DNA from: Planctomycetaceae bacterium
Lineage (GTDB): Bacteria; Planctomycetota; Planctomycetia; Pirellulales; UBA1268
Length of the DNA stretch: 10,882 nt
Assembly: GCA_009691925.1 (NCBI GenBank)
Contig: SIAG01000104.1
Span: 1-10,882, forward strand
Direction: 5' to 3'
The notes beneath the pieces are model-generated. The model was not told the origin of the DNA. It worked only from the letters and a program-made list of their open reading frames with translations, and ran no database searches. The translations under genes were made by a program, and so were the position numbers. Shown piece by piece: positions 1 through 6,653 of this stretch; the first letter of the stretch is position 1, and every line of letters begins with the position of its first letter.

Positions 1-153
1 TTCTCCGTATTTGTGTATTGCTCCCAGATCGGTATCAATTTCAAATGCTTTTCTGTCCGCTCTCTCGTCATATCCTAATGTACGAAGGAGCACACCGACG
101 CTAACCATTAATGTCACGATTACCCCGGAGATTAAAAGCTGAGAGTTACTCAT
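1..153 (-). CDS. small single-helix membrane protein, 3' end cut by window edge
   Basis: An ATG at 153 opens a frame that stays open for 51 codons to the window edge, so the C-terminus is not seen. The product begins MSNSQLLISGVIVTL and has one hydrophobic helix at about residues 5-25, then LGY and a charged tail rich in D, E, R and K. It resembles the product of the gene just upstream: both have M-x-N at the start, a core of the form L-x-I-x-G-x-x-x-T-L, then GVL and LGY. This suggests tandem duplication. The 60-bp gap to the upstream gene has no convincing terminator, so co-transcription is likely. No clear Shine-Dalgarno site is present. Third codon positions are A/T-rich compared with the genes beyond 1080. 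I do not recognise the family. A small membrane-protein or respiratory accessory role is possible but not shown. Confidence 0.62.
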   Translation of the reverse strand, partial: MSNSQLLISGVIVTLMVSVGVLLRTLGYDERADRKAFEIDTDLGAIHKYGE

Positions 154-213
154 TGTTTATCTTTGAATTAAAAGATTCCCAAAAACTTGAGGCGGGCTCT
201 TTAGAAGGCCCTC

Positions 214-369
214 TTATCCGTTTTTGCCACCAACAATTTCTTTGGCGATTTCCGGTGAATTGACTTTTGAATTTTGCTTGTATCCCAAGTTGACCATGTA
301 TACGAGCACCCCCATCCCACTGATTAAAGTAATGGAAATCCCGCAGATAAATAGCACAAAGTTGTCCAT
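214..369 (-). CDS. small single-helix membrane protein, 51 aa
   Basis: The frame runs ATG to TAA for 51 residues. It starts MDNFVLFICGISITL, has a hydrophobic helix at about residues 4-28, then LGYK and a polar tail ending EIVGGKNG. Its ATG overlaps the stop of the upstream gene as TAATG, with base 369 shared, which is typical of translational coupling. A GGAAGG sequence lies about 11 bases before the ATG and may serve as a somewhat distant ribosome-binding site. The product is similar in length, helix position and motif order to the next gene downstream, consistent with duplication. The overlapping TTG-started frame at 146-376 is a shadow, because its product has no coherent hydrophobic segment. 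The function is unknown. One helix plus a polar tail would suit a small subunit or regulator of a larger membrane complex, which is inference only. Confidence 0.68.
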   Translation of the reverse strand: MDNFVLFICGISITLISGMGVLVYMVNLGYKQNSKVNSPEIAKEIVGGKNG

Positions 370-524
370 TAATCAAAATACCTTCCGAGGGAAAGGATGC
401 TGGGCACCCAAATGCCTACAAAAATGGCTTGACTTTCATTCTCAAGAAGGAACCAAATGCTCACGCTGAGAACGAAACTAAGAAATGCCGCAATAATAAA
501 GAAGTACCGACTTTTGAATTTCAT
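369..524 (-). CDS. small two-helix membrane protein, 51 aa
   Basis: The frame runs ATG to TAA for 51 residues, starting MKFKSRYFFIIAAFLS. Two hydrophobic stretches are visible: about residues 7-27, and about 33-50 with the sequence FVGIWVPSILSLG. A short acidic linker (ENES) separates them, predicting a hairpin of two helices. It is the first gene of a three-gene minus-strand cluster; its TAA shares a base with the next ATG. No Shine-Dalgarno site is seen before the ATG. The high proportion of TTT, ATT, CTT and TTC codons contrasts with the GC-ending codons of pgk and the exporter. The GIWVPSIL-type second helix resembles small uncharacterised membrane proteins I have seen in bacteria, but I cannot name a family with confidence. 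Confidence 0.7.
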   Translation of the reverse strand: MKFKSRYFFIIAAFLSFVLSVSIWFLLENESQAIFVGIWVPSILSLGRYFD

Positions 525-834
525 GTTGTCGCTGGGTTGTTGAGGGTTGAAGCTTCACGAACGCTTTCTGATTTGTGAAAGTGTATCAAGAATGCTTTTT
601 CTACCTAGGTTCAGGCTTCGGATGCTGGACATGCGAAACACTCATGCAGACTCAGTTCGGAACGTCAGCCGTTGTTTTGAGTGCGAGAGGGAAAGGTTAG
701 CCGGGGTTCCTCAGATGACCACCCCCCAAAAGGACTGCCCCCAGGCGCTCACCCTTCAACACAGGAGGTGTGGGTGATTGGGCGTGCGTTGAGTCCGTTG
801 TGAGCACGGATTCCATCGGGATCTGGCAGTGGTC
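525..834. other. gene-free transition from low-GC to high-GC sequence
   Basis: I find no convincing gene here. The part next to the small-gene cluster (525-600) should hold its promoter, but no good -35/-10 pair is visible. It has an 8-bp palindrome at 549-556 and a small imperfect hairpin at 561-584 (arms ACGCTTTC and GAAAGTGT). Around 750-776 there is a bulged hairpin with CACCC/GGGTG and ACAC/GTGT arms. Open frames across the stretch, such as 547-777 on the plus strand, give cysteine- and arginine-rich products with no family signature. From about 700 onward the sequence becomes GC-rich. The minus-strand frame of the transposase remnant stays open to a TAA at 697-699, but its product stops resembling transposase after about 835. 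Confidence 0.5.
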
Positions 835-984
835 GTACCTCGCAATCACTGGCAACAGCACTCGACGCCAGTCTTTCGCACTGGCGTGATTGCCACGTCG
901 GAGCATGACCCGTTCCGCGTCGCTAAACGGATTGAACACAAACAGCGGGTGGTAGCAGCAGCACTCGAGGTGCCCCGTTGGAGG
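835..984 (-). pseudogene. IS1380-like transposase remnant
   Basis: Read on the minus strand from about 984, the frame gives CCYHPLFVFNPFSDAER, then LRRGNHASAKDWR and LLPVIARY. These match the conserved central block of IS1380-family transposases, which reads roughly CYHPLFxFNxFGDxE, LRPGNxHSADxW and PVxARY. The DDE-type transposase would normally exceed 400 residues; only about 50 are recognisable. After VIARY the expected RGDAAF block is missing and the frame continues into unrelated sequence to a stop at 697. Upstream of about 984 the similarity is also lost. No terminal inverted repeats or target-site duplication are evident, so this is an old internal fragment. It sits where base composition changes, which fits a scar of past insertion or rearrangement. 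The family call rests on remembered motifs, not on a search. Confidence 0.6.
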
Positions 985-1053
985 CGGCCGTCGCTGGCGT
1001 TTTCCAACACGATCGACGAGATCGATCGGCTCACCGTGGCCGTCGAGCGCCTT

Positions 1054-1074
1054 GCCCGCGGTGTGTGAGCGGGC
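1054..1074 (-). terminator. weak hairpin downstream of the exporter gene
   Basis: A perfect 6-bp GC stem (arms GCCCGC and GCGGGC, 9-base loop) lies 9 bases past the exporter's stop codon on its 3' side. There is no T-run after it, so it could be a non-canonical terminator or an RNA 3'-end stabiliser. It could also be chance in GC-rich DNA. Confidence 0.3.
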
Positions 1075-1082
1075 GGTGCCGA

Positions 1083-3407
1083 TCAGGGCTCCGGCGTCGC
1101 TGCCCGGCTGCCCTCGACTGGCGCCAGCGCCCGAAAGAACCGCCCCGACCGGCCGACGAGGAGCGCCGGGAGGAGGACGAGGTCACCGGCGAGGGCCGCG
1201 GCGATGAGGATCGCCAGCAGCCAGGCGAAGCGGCTCGTCGGGGCAAACGAACTCCAGGCGAACATGAGGATGCCGCACGCACACACGATCGAGCTTTCGG
1301 TGAGCGCGGCTCCCGAATGCCGGAACGCGCCGTGGACGGCAGCCACGCGCAGGTGACGCCGTTCGGCGGCATCGGCGCCGGCCGGTGCGGCACGCAGCCC
1401 ACGGCGGAAGAAGGTGAGGAAGTGGAGCGTGCCGTCGATCGCCATCCCCAGCGCGATTGACGCGGTCATCACGCTGCCGATGTCGAGGGCCGTGCCTGCC
1501 CAGCCGAGAAACCCGAACATGAGGATCGTGGGAAAGACGTTGGGGATCATCGAGACGATCCCAGCCACCACGTCGCGCTCCACGACGATCATCATCAGGG
1601 TGATGACGACGAAGGCGGAGACGAAGCTCGAGAACAGGTCGGAGAGGAGCGTTTTCTGGATGGCGTTGATGAGCGGCATGGCGCCGGTGTAGTCGGCGAT
1701 GACGCCGCGCGTCTGGCCGCCATGGGCGGTCACTACCGGTTCGATTCGCGCGCGGACAAGCCTGAGGAAGTCGCCGAAGTCGATGCCAGCTAGCGCCGAG
1801 GTCCGGGCCGTCACCCGCCACAGCTGCTCGCCATCGACATTCCGCACGATCCGCATGTCGTTGAGACCGGAGAGACTCTGCTGGAGCTTCCGGGCGGCGA
1901 TCGATCGGGTCACCTGGCCGCGGAGCCCTGAGCCGACGTCGAGATCGGGGAGGAACGTGGCCGCCGAGAGGACGCCGCTGACGCCCGGCATGCCCGAGAG
2001 TGCCTCCCCCACCTGGCGGACGATATCGAGCCTCTCCGCCGGCCGGATGGGCGAATCGTCCGGGAACCGGAGCACGACCTCGACCGGCACCAGCGGTCCG
2101 ATCGCCTCCTCGAGCCAGGCGTAGTCGCGGATCACCCGGCTGGCGGGGGTGAACAGCGTCTCGATGCTCACCGACGCGCGGATCCGCGGGATCCCCACCG
2201 CCGCCACCCCCATCGCGATCATGCCGATCCAGACGATGCTGCCGGCGTGGCGGACCATAAATCTGGCGTAGGCGTCCTCTGTCGCCATCGTCCGTTGGGC
2301 AGCGCCACTCGGCGGGCCGATCGGCCAGCGCTCGAAGAAACCGGGGACGATAAGAAACAGCATCGCGAGGGTGAGCATGACGCCAATCGCCGCGTGGAAC
2401 CCAAACACGCGGATCGGCTCGAGCTCGCTGACGACCAGCGACAACAGCCCCACCGCCGTGGTGCCCGCGGAGAGCGAGCAGGGGAGCCAGCCGAGTCGGA
2501 TCGCGCGCCAGGCGACCCCGTCGAGCCCCCCGTCGGCGAGCGCGTCGACGAGGTAGTTGGTGAGGTGGATCCCCCCCGACACCCCGAGGGTCAGCACGAG
2601 CACCGGCATGACGATCAGGATCGGGTTCATCCGGTCGCCCCAGGTGGCGAGCCCCCAGAAGTTGAGCCCAACACAGGTCAGCGACACGAGAAAAACGAGC
2701 AACGCGTAACGCAGGCTGCGCAGCGACCACCAGGTGAGGAGGAGGATCACCACCGCCCCTGGGCCCCCGAACCAAAAAAAACTCTCCATGCTCGCCTCGT
2801 CGACCGAGACGTTGTCGATGACCGGGCCGGCGAGGTGGAGCTCGGCCTCCGGCAGGGTCGTGACGCGTCGGAGCGTGTCACGGATCCAGGCCACGGCGAC
2901 ACGCCGGTGGGTGAGCCCGGCGCGCGTGAAGGGGATCACCAGGCAGGTCGTGCGGTCGTCGGGGCCGATGAGCACCCCGCGCAGCCGTTTCGTCGCCTCC
3001 TCGCGCGGGAGGGAGAGGGGCGGGTCGGTGAGCCGGGCCAGCACCACGCCACCGCTGGCGATCGGTTCGAACCACGGCTCGCCATCCGGAGCGCGGGGAG
3101 CTTCCGAGCCACAGGCCGCGGCGCGGAAGGCGTCGAGCGCCGGGGCGTCGAGCGTGCAGCCGTCCCACGACGCGATTACGACATCGCCACTTTGGAACTC
3201 GCCGGTGAACTTCTCGTAGGCCGCCCGCGGAGCGAACGACACCGGCACCCACTCGATCGGCGTCGTGGCATCGACCTGGAGCACGCCAAGCGCCGCCGGC
3301 ACCATCCACGGAGCGACGGCCAGAAGGCAAAGGATCGTCGCCACGCTCACCGGGAAGAGCCGGTCGAGCCACCGGCGGAGTGACGGCGGCGGGGCCCGGT
3401 CGGTCAT
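1083..3407 (-). CDS. RND/MMPL-family exporter, 12 transmembrane helices
   Basis: The product is a 774-residue inner-membrane protein of the RND superfamily (MMPL / 'predicted exporter' type). These use the proton gradient to move lipids or other hydrophobic molecules. Helix 1 is at about 20-42, followed by a roughly 165-residue extracytoplasmic domain. Helices 2-6 lie at about 211-358, helix 7 at 390-409, a second extracytoplasmic domain follows, and helices 8-12 lie at about 591-751. Helix 10 carries [12 protein letters not shown], with the GxxxD proton-relay motif (G654, D658). The equivalent helix 4 reads [10 protein letters not shown], with serine (277) where the acid is expected. I chose ATG 3407 because a promoter-like -10 at 3456-3461 would start the RNA near 3449, too close for the in-frame TTG at 3446. 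Neither start has a good Shine-Dalgarno site. The substrate is unknown. It is divergent from pgk with no evident functional link. Confidence 0.88.
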   Translation of the reverse strand: MTDRAPPPSLRRWLDRLFPVSVATILCLLAVAPWMVPAALGVLQVDATTPIEWVPVSFAPRAAYEKFTGEFQSGDVVIASWDGCTLDAPALDAFRAAACGSEAPRAPDGEPWFEPIASGGVVLARLTDPPLSLPREEATKRLRGVLIGPDDRTTCLVIPFTRAGLTHRRVAVAWIRDTLRRVTTLPEAELHLAGPVIDNVSVDEASMESFFWFGGPGAVVILLLTWWSLRSLRYALLVFLVSLTCVGLNFWGLATWGDRMNPILIVMPVLVLTLGVSGGIHLTNYLVDALADGGLDGVAWRAIRLGWLPCSLSAGTTAVGLLSLVVSELEPIRVFGFHAAIGVMLTLAMLFLIVPGFFERWPIGPPSGAAQRTMATEDAYARFMVRHAGSIVWIGMIAMGVAAVGIPRIRASVSIETLFTPASRVIRDYAWLEEAIGPLVPVEVVLRFPDDSPIRPAERLDIVRQVGEALSGMPGVSGVLSAATFLPDLDVGSGLRGQVTRSIAARKLQQSLSGLNDMRIVRNVDGEQLWRVTARTSALAGIDFGDFLRLVRARIEPVVTAHGGQTRGVIADYTGAMPLINAIQKTLLSDLFSSFVSAFVVITLMMIVVERDVVAGIVSMIPNVFPTILMFGFLGWAGTALDIGSVMTASIALGMAIDGTLHFLTFFRRGLRAAPAGADAAERRHLRVAAVHGAFRHSGAALTESSIVCACGILMFAWSSFAPTSRFAWLLAILIAAALAGDLVLLPALLVGRSGRFFRALAPVEGSRAATPEP

Positions 3408-3455
3408 GGCCTTGGCGGAGGGGGAAAGCGACGAAGGAGCAGGCAACGACCACTG

Positions 3456-3483
3456 AATATAGCCGCCCGACAGCCCGTGTTCA
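3456..3483 (-). promoter_or_regulatory. candidate sigma-70 promoter for the exporter gene
   Basis: On the minus strand TGAACA (3478-3483) and TATATT (3456-3461) are separated by 16 bases, close to the TTGACA/TATAAT consensus (4/6 and 5/6 matches). It would start RNA near 3449, giving a leader of about 40 bases to the ATG at 3407. TATATT stands out in very GC-rich surroundings. Planctomycete promoters are poorly characterised, so this is a prediction. Confidence 0.4.
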
Positions 3484-3517
3484 GCCGGGGGGCCACGCTG
3501 CCGGGATGCCCCCGGCC

Positions 3518-3545
3518 TTGCCGTTGGGCGGCGGGGGCGTAGATT
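3518..3545 (+). promoter_or_regulatory. candidate sigma-70 promoter for pgk
   Basis: TTGCCG (3518-3523) and TAGATT (3540-3545) are spaced by 16 bases, each matching 4/6 of the consensus. RNA would begin near 3552, leaving a leader of about 60 bases before the pgk ATG at 3611. It sits back to back with the exporter's candidate promoter. Confidence 0.33.
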
Positions 3546-3597
3546 CGCGGGACCGGTGGGCGGTGTCCGCCCCCGGGCCGAACACCCCCCTTACCAC

Positions 3598-3602
3598 GAG
3601 GA
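3598..3602 (+). promoter_or_regulatory. Shine-Dalgarno site fixing the pgk start
   Basis: GAGGA lies 8 bases before the ATG at 3611, a canonical spacing. It supports this start over the longer open frame that begins at 3380 and would add 77 residues unlike any Pgk. Confidence 0.65.
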
Positions 3603-3610
3603 TCGCCCCC

Positions 3611-4816
3611 ATGCCGAAGAAGACCGTCGCCGACATCGACCCCCGGGGCAAGACGCTCCTGGTGCGCGTCGATTTCAACGTCCCGCAGGACGATGCCGGC
3701 GCGATCACCGACGACCGCCGGATCCGGATGGCCCTGCCAACGATTCGCTCGATCCTCGATCGTGGCGGACGGGCGGTGCTGATGTCGCATTTGGGCCGCC
3801 CCGCCGGGAAGGGGACGGAGCCGGCCTTCTCGCTGGCCCCTGTGGCCAAGCGACTCGGCGAGCTCCTCGGGCACCCGGTCGCTCTGGCGGCCGACACCGG
3901 CGGGCCGGACAGCCACGCCAAGCTCGCCGCCCTCCCCGCCGGCGGCGTCCTCGTGCTCGAGAACGTCCGCTTCAACAAGGGAGAGAAGAAAGGCGACGAC
4001 GCCGCCTACGTCGACGGGCTCGCGGCGCTGGCCGACGGCTATGTCAACGATGCCTTCGGCACCTGCCATCGCACCGAGGCGAGCATGCACGCGGTGCCGG
4101 TGGCGATGAAGCGGTCGGGGAAGCCGGCCGTCGTCGGGTTCCTCGTCGAGAAGGAGATCCAGTATCTCTCCGAAGCCATCGGCAGCCCGAAGCGTCCGTT
4201 CGTGGCGATCATCGGCGGCAAGAAGGTGTCGGACAAGATCGAGGTGATCCAGAACCTCCTGGCCATCTGTGATCATGTCCTCATCGGCGGCGCCATGGCC
4301 TATACTTTCTCACTGGCCCAGGGGGGGAAGACGGGCAAGTCGCTCGTTGAGCCCGACAAGGTCGAGCTCGCCAAGCAGCTCCTCGCCAGCGGCGGCGCGA
4401 AGCTCGTGCTACCGCTCGACACGCACTGTGCCGACGACTTCTCCGCTTCCGCCAACAAGAAGGTGGTGAAGGCGGGGGAGATCCCCGACGGCTTCGAAGG
4501 GCTCGATATCGGTCCGGCGACGGCGGCCGCTTATGCACGCATCATCCGCACCGCCGGCACGGTGGTCTGGAACGGTCCGATGGGGGTTTTTGAAATGCCC
4601 CCGTTCGACGCCGGCACCAAGGCGGTCGCCGATGCCGTGGCCGATGCCACGACGGCCGGCGGTGTGACAATCATCGGTGGCGGTGATTCGGCCGCGGCCG
4701 TCGAGCAGATGGGCTACGCCGACCGTGTCAGCCACGTGTCGACCGGTGGCGGTGCTTCGCTGGAGATGCTCGAGGGGAAGGCCTTCGAGACCGTGGCCAT
4801 CCTCGACGAGAAGTGA
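3611..4816 (+). CDS. pgk: phosphoglycerate kinase
   Basis: This 401-residue cytosolic enzyme converts 1,3-bisphosphoglycerate and ADP to 3-phosphoglycerate and ATP, the first ATP-yielding step of lower glycolysis, and runs in reverse in gluconeogenesis. Family blocks appear in order: RVDFNVP (19-25), SHLGRP (59-64), ENVRF (117-121), NDAFGTCHR (146-154), GGKKVSDKI (202-210), WNGPMGVFE (320-328), GGGDSAAA (356-363) and STGGGASLE (377-385). The last two are the nucleotide-binding glycine loops of the C-terminal domain. Length is normal for a bacterial Pgk. Small departures are GGKKVSDKI where GGAKVSDKI is usual, and GGGDS where GGGDT is usual; both are mild. The start is set by GAGGA and by the usual Pgk N-terminus. 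gap is not adjacent, so the gene seems monocistronic and is followed by a strong hairpin. It is convergent with the acidic secreted-protein gene. Confidence 0.97.
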   Translation: MPKKTVADIDPRGKTLLVRVDFNVPQDDAGAITDDRRIRMALPTIRSILDRGGRAVLMSHLGRPAGKGTEPAFSLAPVAKRLGELLGHPVALAADTGGPDSHAKLAALPAGGVLVLENVRFNKGEKKGDDAAYVDGLAALADGYVNDAFGTCHRTEASMHAVPVAMKRSGKPAVVGFLVEKEIQYLSEAIGSPKRPFVAIIGGKKVSDKIEVIQNLLAICDHVLIGGAMAYTFSLAQGGKTGKSLVEPDKVELAKQLLASGGAKLVLPLDTHCADDFSASANKKVVKAGEIPDGFEGLDIGPATAAAYARIIRTAGTVVWNGPMGVFEMPPFDAGTKAVADAVADATTAGGVTIIGGGDSAAAVEQMGYADRVSHVSTGGGASLEMLEGKAFETVAILDEK

Positions 4817-4839
4817 GCCTGACTGAAGCCGCAAAGCGA

Positions 4840-4870
4840 CCGACCGTGCCCCCGCAGTGGGCACGGTCGG
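4840..4870 (+). terminator. perfect 12-bp hairpin between convergent genes
   Basis: The arms CCGACCGTGCCC (4840-4851) and GGGCACGGTCGG (4859-4870) pair perfectly around a 7-base loop, 23 bases past the pgk stop and 42 bases from the stop of the facing gene. Neither side has a long T-run; the minus-strand side has only GTCGCTTTG. It probably ends transcription from both directions. Confidence 0.7.
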
Positions 4871-4912
4871 CGTGCTGATTCAGGCTCGAGACTGCCCGCT
4901 GGACGGGTGGGA

Positions 4913-6373
4913 TCAGAGACCGGCCGTTTCACCCGGTCGGGCCGCGGGACGGCTCAGGGCCAGGGCGACGCCGGCGACATGGCCCCGATCGGCGCGGGAG
5001 AGGCGTGACATCGGCACCGTCGTGTGCCGACCGCTCGCTTTCAGAATCCGTACCCGGTCGGCATGGACCTCGACGAGCCGCCCAACGGTGCCGTGGCGGC
5101 CGCTGTCGTCGCGCCACGCTCGTGAGGGCTGGCCGGGGGTGTGCAGGACATTGGAATCGAACGGATCCTTTTCGACCGGCACCTCATCCGCTCCCGGTTC
5201 CGCATCCGCAGCCCCTTCGTCGGCGGGCGCCTCATCCATCGGCTCGTCGGTGGCCGGTTCGAAGCCGTCCCCCTCCATCTCGTCGGCCGGGGCATCGTCC
5301 ATCGACGGCTCTTCGGGGATGCCGAAGTCATCGTCGCTGCCCGGCTCTTCCATCGCTTCTTCGGGTGCCTCGAAGCCATCGTCTGGCGCGTCGAAGGCAT
5401 CGCCCGGGGGAAGAGCATCGTCGCCGATTGTCCTCGGAGCCTCGAACGCCTCCGGTGAGTCGGATGGGGCTTCGTCGAACACGTTGCGACGCTGCGGCTG
5501 GGAAGGCGCCTCGTGAGCCTCGTCCTGCGGCGATTCTTCCTCCATTTCCTCGTCTTCCATCGCCTCGTCGGCCGGCATTCCGGGGCGCTCGAAGGCTTCG
5601 GCCTCTTCCATCGTCTCGGCCACGGGCTCGTCGGTCGCCGTTTCGGCGGTGGCGTCCCCCTGCACGGTCTGCGGTTCCCATGGTTCGAGGACCGACGCGG
5701 CCGGCGCCTCGGCCGGTGCCGGCTGGGTGGCGGCGGCGGGGTCGCTGGAGGTGGTCGCCGCCGCGGTGCCCGGGAGTTCGAGGAGCGTCTGGCTTTCCGG
5801 CTCCAGCCCCTCCTCGTCGCGCGTGATCGGCACGGGGGCTTCGACGGGCTGTTGCGTTGTGACGATCCTGGCGTCGCCGCTGTGGCCCTCCACGACCGGC
5901 GTCGGCAATGTGATCCCTCCGTCGAGCGCGCTGGGTGTGTCGGTGCCGATTACGGTCCCCTCGGAGACCGTGCCGCTGTCAGCGATCGTGGCGCCCTGGC
6001 AGGGATCACACAGACAATCCCCTCCGACGAATGAGCCATCTGCGACCAGCGTCCCCTCGTTGAAAAAGTTCCCCTCTTCGACGATACACCCTTCGACCGG
6101 GCCGGTCGTGATCCATCCGTCGAGGACCACCTCGGCGGGAGGCGCGGTGACGACGGCAAACGGCGCAGGCGCGCCGAGCGGACGGTCGTCGATGACGATG
6201 GCACCGGCCCAGCCTGGGAACGGCACCCCGGCGCTGCACGGCGGCGCGAAAGCCGGGCCCCAGGCCAAGCGGCTCGCATGACGGTGGTGGTGCCACCAGC
6301 CTGCCACGGCGGAGTCGATCGGGATCCAGAGCGTGAGCACGCCCACGAGCAGGCCATGGAGGAATCGTCGCAA
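4913..6373 (-). CDS. secreted acidic protein with C-terminal SHD1-like domain
   Basis: The product has 486 residues. The TTG at 6373 is chosen because GAGGT precedes it by 5 bases and it yields a clean signal peptide: MRRFLHG, a hydrophobic core, and cleavage after SAVA at about residue 24. An upstream in-frame TTG at 6487 would bury this signal. The mature part begins with WWHHHRH, then a region with short glycine-turn repeats and a CLCDPC cluster (120-125). An extended stretch at about 248-402 is very rich in E, D, P, A and M, with recurring FEAP, FDAP and DEAP units and probably disordered. The C-terminal region at about 418-468 (AWRDDSGRHG, DRVRILKASGRHTTVPMSRLS, ADR) matches the SHD1 (SLA1 homology 1) pattern, often found at the ends of secreted planctomycete proteins. 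The function is unknown. Protein or metal binding is conceivable from the acidic and histidine-rich segments. Confidence 0.8.
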   Translation of the reverse strand: MRRFLHGLLVGVLTLWIPIDSAVAGWWHHHRHASRLAWGPAFAPPCSAGVPFPGWAGAIVIDDRPLGAPAPFAVVTAPPAEVVLDGWITTGPVEGCIVEEGNFFNEGTLVADGSFVGGDCLCDPCQGATIADSGTVSEGTVIGTDTPSALDGGITLPTPVVEGHSGDARIVTTQQPVEAPVPITRDEEGLEPESQTLLELPGTAAATTSSDPAAATQPAPAEAPAASVLEPWEPQTVQGDATAETATDEPVAETMEEAEAFERPGMPADEAMEDEEMEEESPQDEAHEAPSQPQRRNVFDEAPSDSPEAFEAPRTIGDDALPPGDAFDAPDDGFEAPEEAMEEPGSDDDFGIPEEPSMDDAPADEMEGDGFEPATDEPMDEAPADEGAADAEPGADEVPVEKDPFDSNVLHTPGQPSRAWRDDSGRHGTVGRLVEVHADRVRILKASGRHTTVPMSRLSRADRGHVAGVALALSRPAARPGETAGL

Positions 6374-6378
6374 GGAAC

Positions 6379-6383
6379 ACCTC
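6379..6383 (-). promoter_or_regulatory. Shine-Dalgarno site fixing a TTG start
   Basis: GAGGT on the minus strand lies 5 bases before the TTG at 6373. With the signal peptide that begins there, it identifies this rare start codon as the real one. Confidence 0.6.
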
Positions 6384-6541
6384 GTTCGTGCGGGGGAGGA
6401 AACAGAAGGTCCGGGGCAAAGACCGTGGCCCCTCGGCCCGGAGTGCCACGGCCTTGTGCGGCGCGGCTGTGGGGCAGGGCGGACCAACGGTCCCGAAAGC
6501 GTTCGCCGGCTCCCCTCCCTGGTCGACCGACGACAGCGCGT

Positions 6542-6571
6542 ATGCTACCGGCGGGATCGGGGCGGTCGCAA
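6542..6571 (-). promoter_or_regulatory. possible promoter for the acidic secreted-protein gene
   Basis: TTGCGA (6566-6571) and TAGCAT (6542-6547) on the minus strand are 18 bases apart, each matching 4/6 of the sigma-70 consensus. The implied leader is long, about 160 bases. This is a weak prediction in GC-rich DNA. Confidence 0.22.
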
Positions 6572-6625
6572 ACCCTCGCCGCTCCCCCCTTTCAACCCGC
6601 TCCGGGAGGCTTGAAAAACGAGAAA

Positions 6626-6653
6626 GGCCGTGGTGGCTTTCGCCACCACGGCC
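6626..6653 (-). terminator. strong intrinsic terminator on the minus strand with no obvious gene
   Basis: The arms GGCCGTGGTGGC and GCCACCACGGCC form a perfect 12-bp stem. Read on the minus strand the loop is GAAA, a stable GNRA tetraloop, and the stem is followed by TTTCTCGTTTTTC. This is the layout of a Rho-independent terminator for RNA made leftward. The plus-strand side lacks a T-run. No minus-strand gene lies directly upstream, since the next gene to the right, from 6985, is on the plus strand. Confidence 0.65.

Noticed and set aside
194..211. GGGC/GCCC inverted repeat between two of the small genes, followed on the minus strand by TTTTT
   Set aside because: Only four consecutive pairs form before mismatches, so it is too weak to call a terminator.
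554..579. Possible Rex-type operator (TTGTGAA half-site near TTCAC) upstream of the small-gene cluster
   Set aside because: The half-sites are in everted order and too far apart for the Rex consensus, and no second TTCACAA follows the TTGTGAA.
547..777. Plus-strand frame of 76 codons in the transition region
   Set aside because: There is no ribosome-binding site, no hydrophobic or domain pattern, and it spans the composition change.
865..887. Perfect 8-bp inverted repeat (ACGCCAGT / ACTGGCGT)
   Set aside because: It lies inside the transposase remnant over codons for the conserved ASAKDWR block, so coding constraint explains it.
1183..2775. Long minus-strand frame (530 codons) overlapping the exporter in another frame
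   Set aside because: It is an arginine/proline-rich shadow with no hydrophobic helices; the exporter frame carries all the recognisable motifs.
2247..3383. Long plus-strand open frame (378 codons) opposite the exporter gene
   Set aside because: The product is rich in R, E, H, D and P with no domain, typical of the antisense frame of GC-rich coding DNA. The minus strand encodes a clear 12-helix exporter.
3380..3610. N-terminal extension of Pgk by 77 residues
   Set aside because: It would overlap both the exporter's start and the candidate promoters, its sequence is not Pgk-like, and GAGGA precedes the ATG at 3611.
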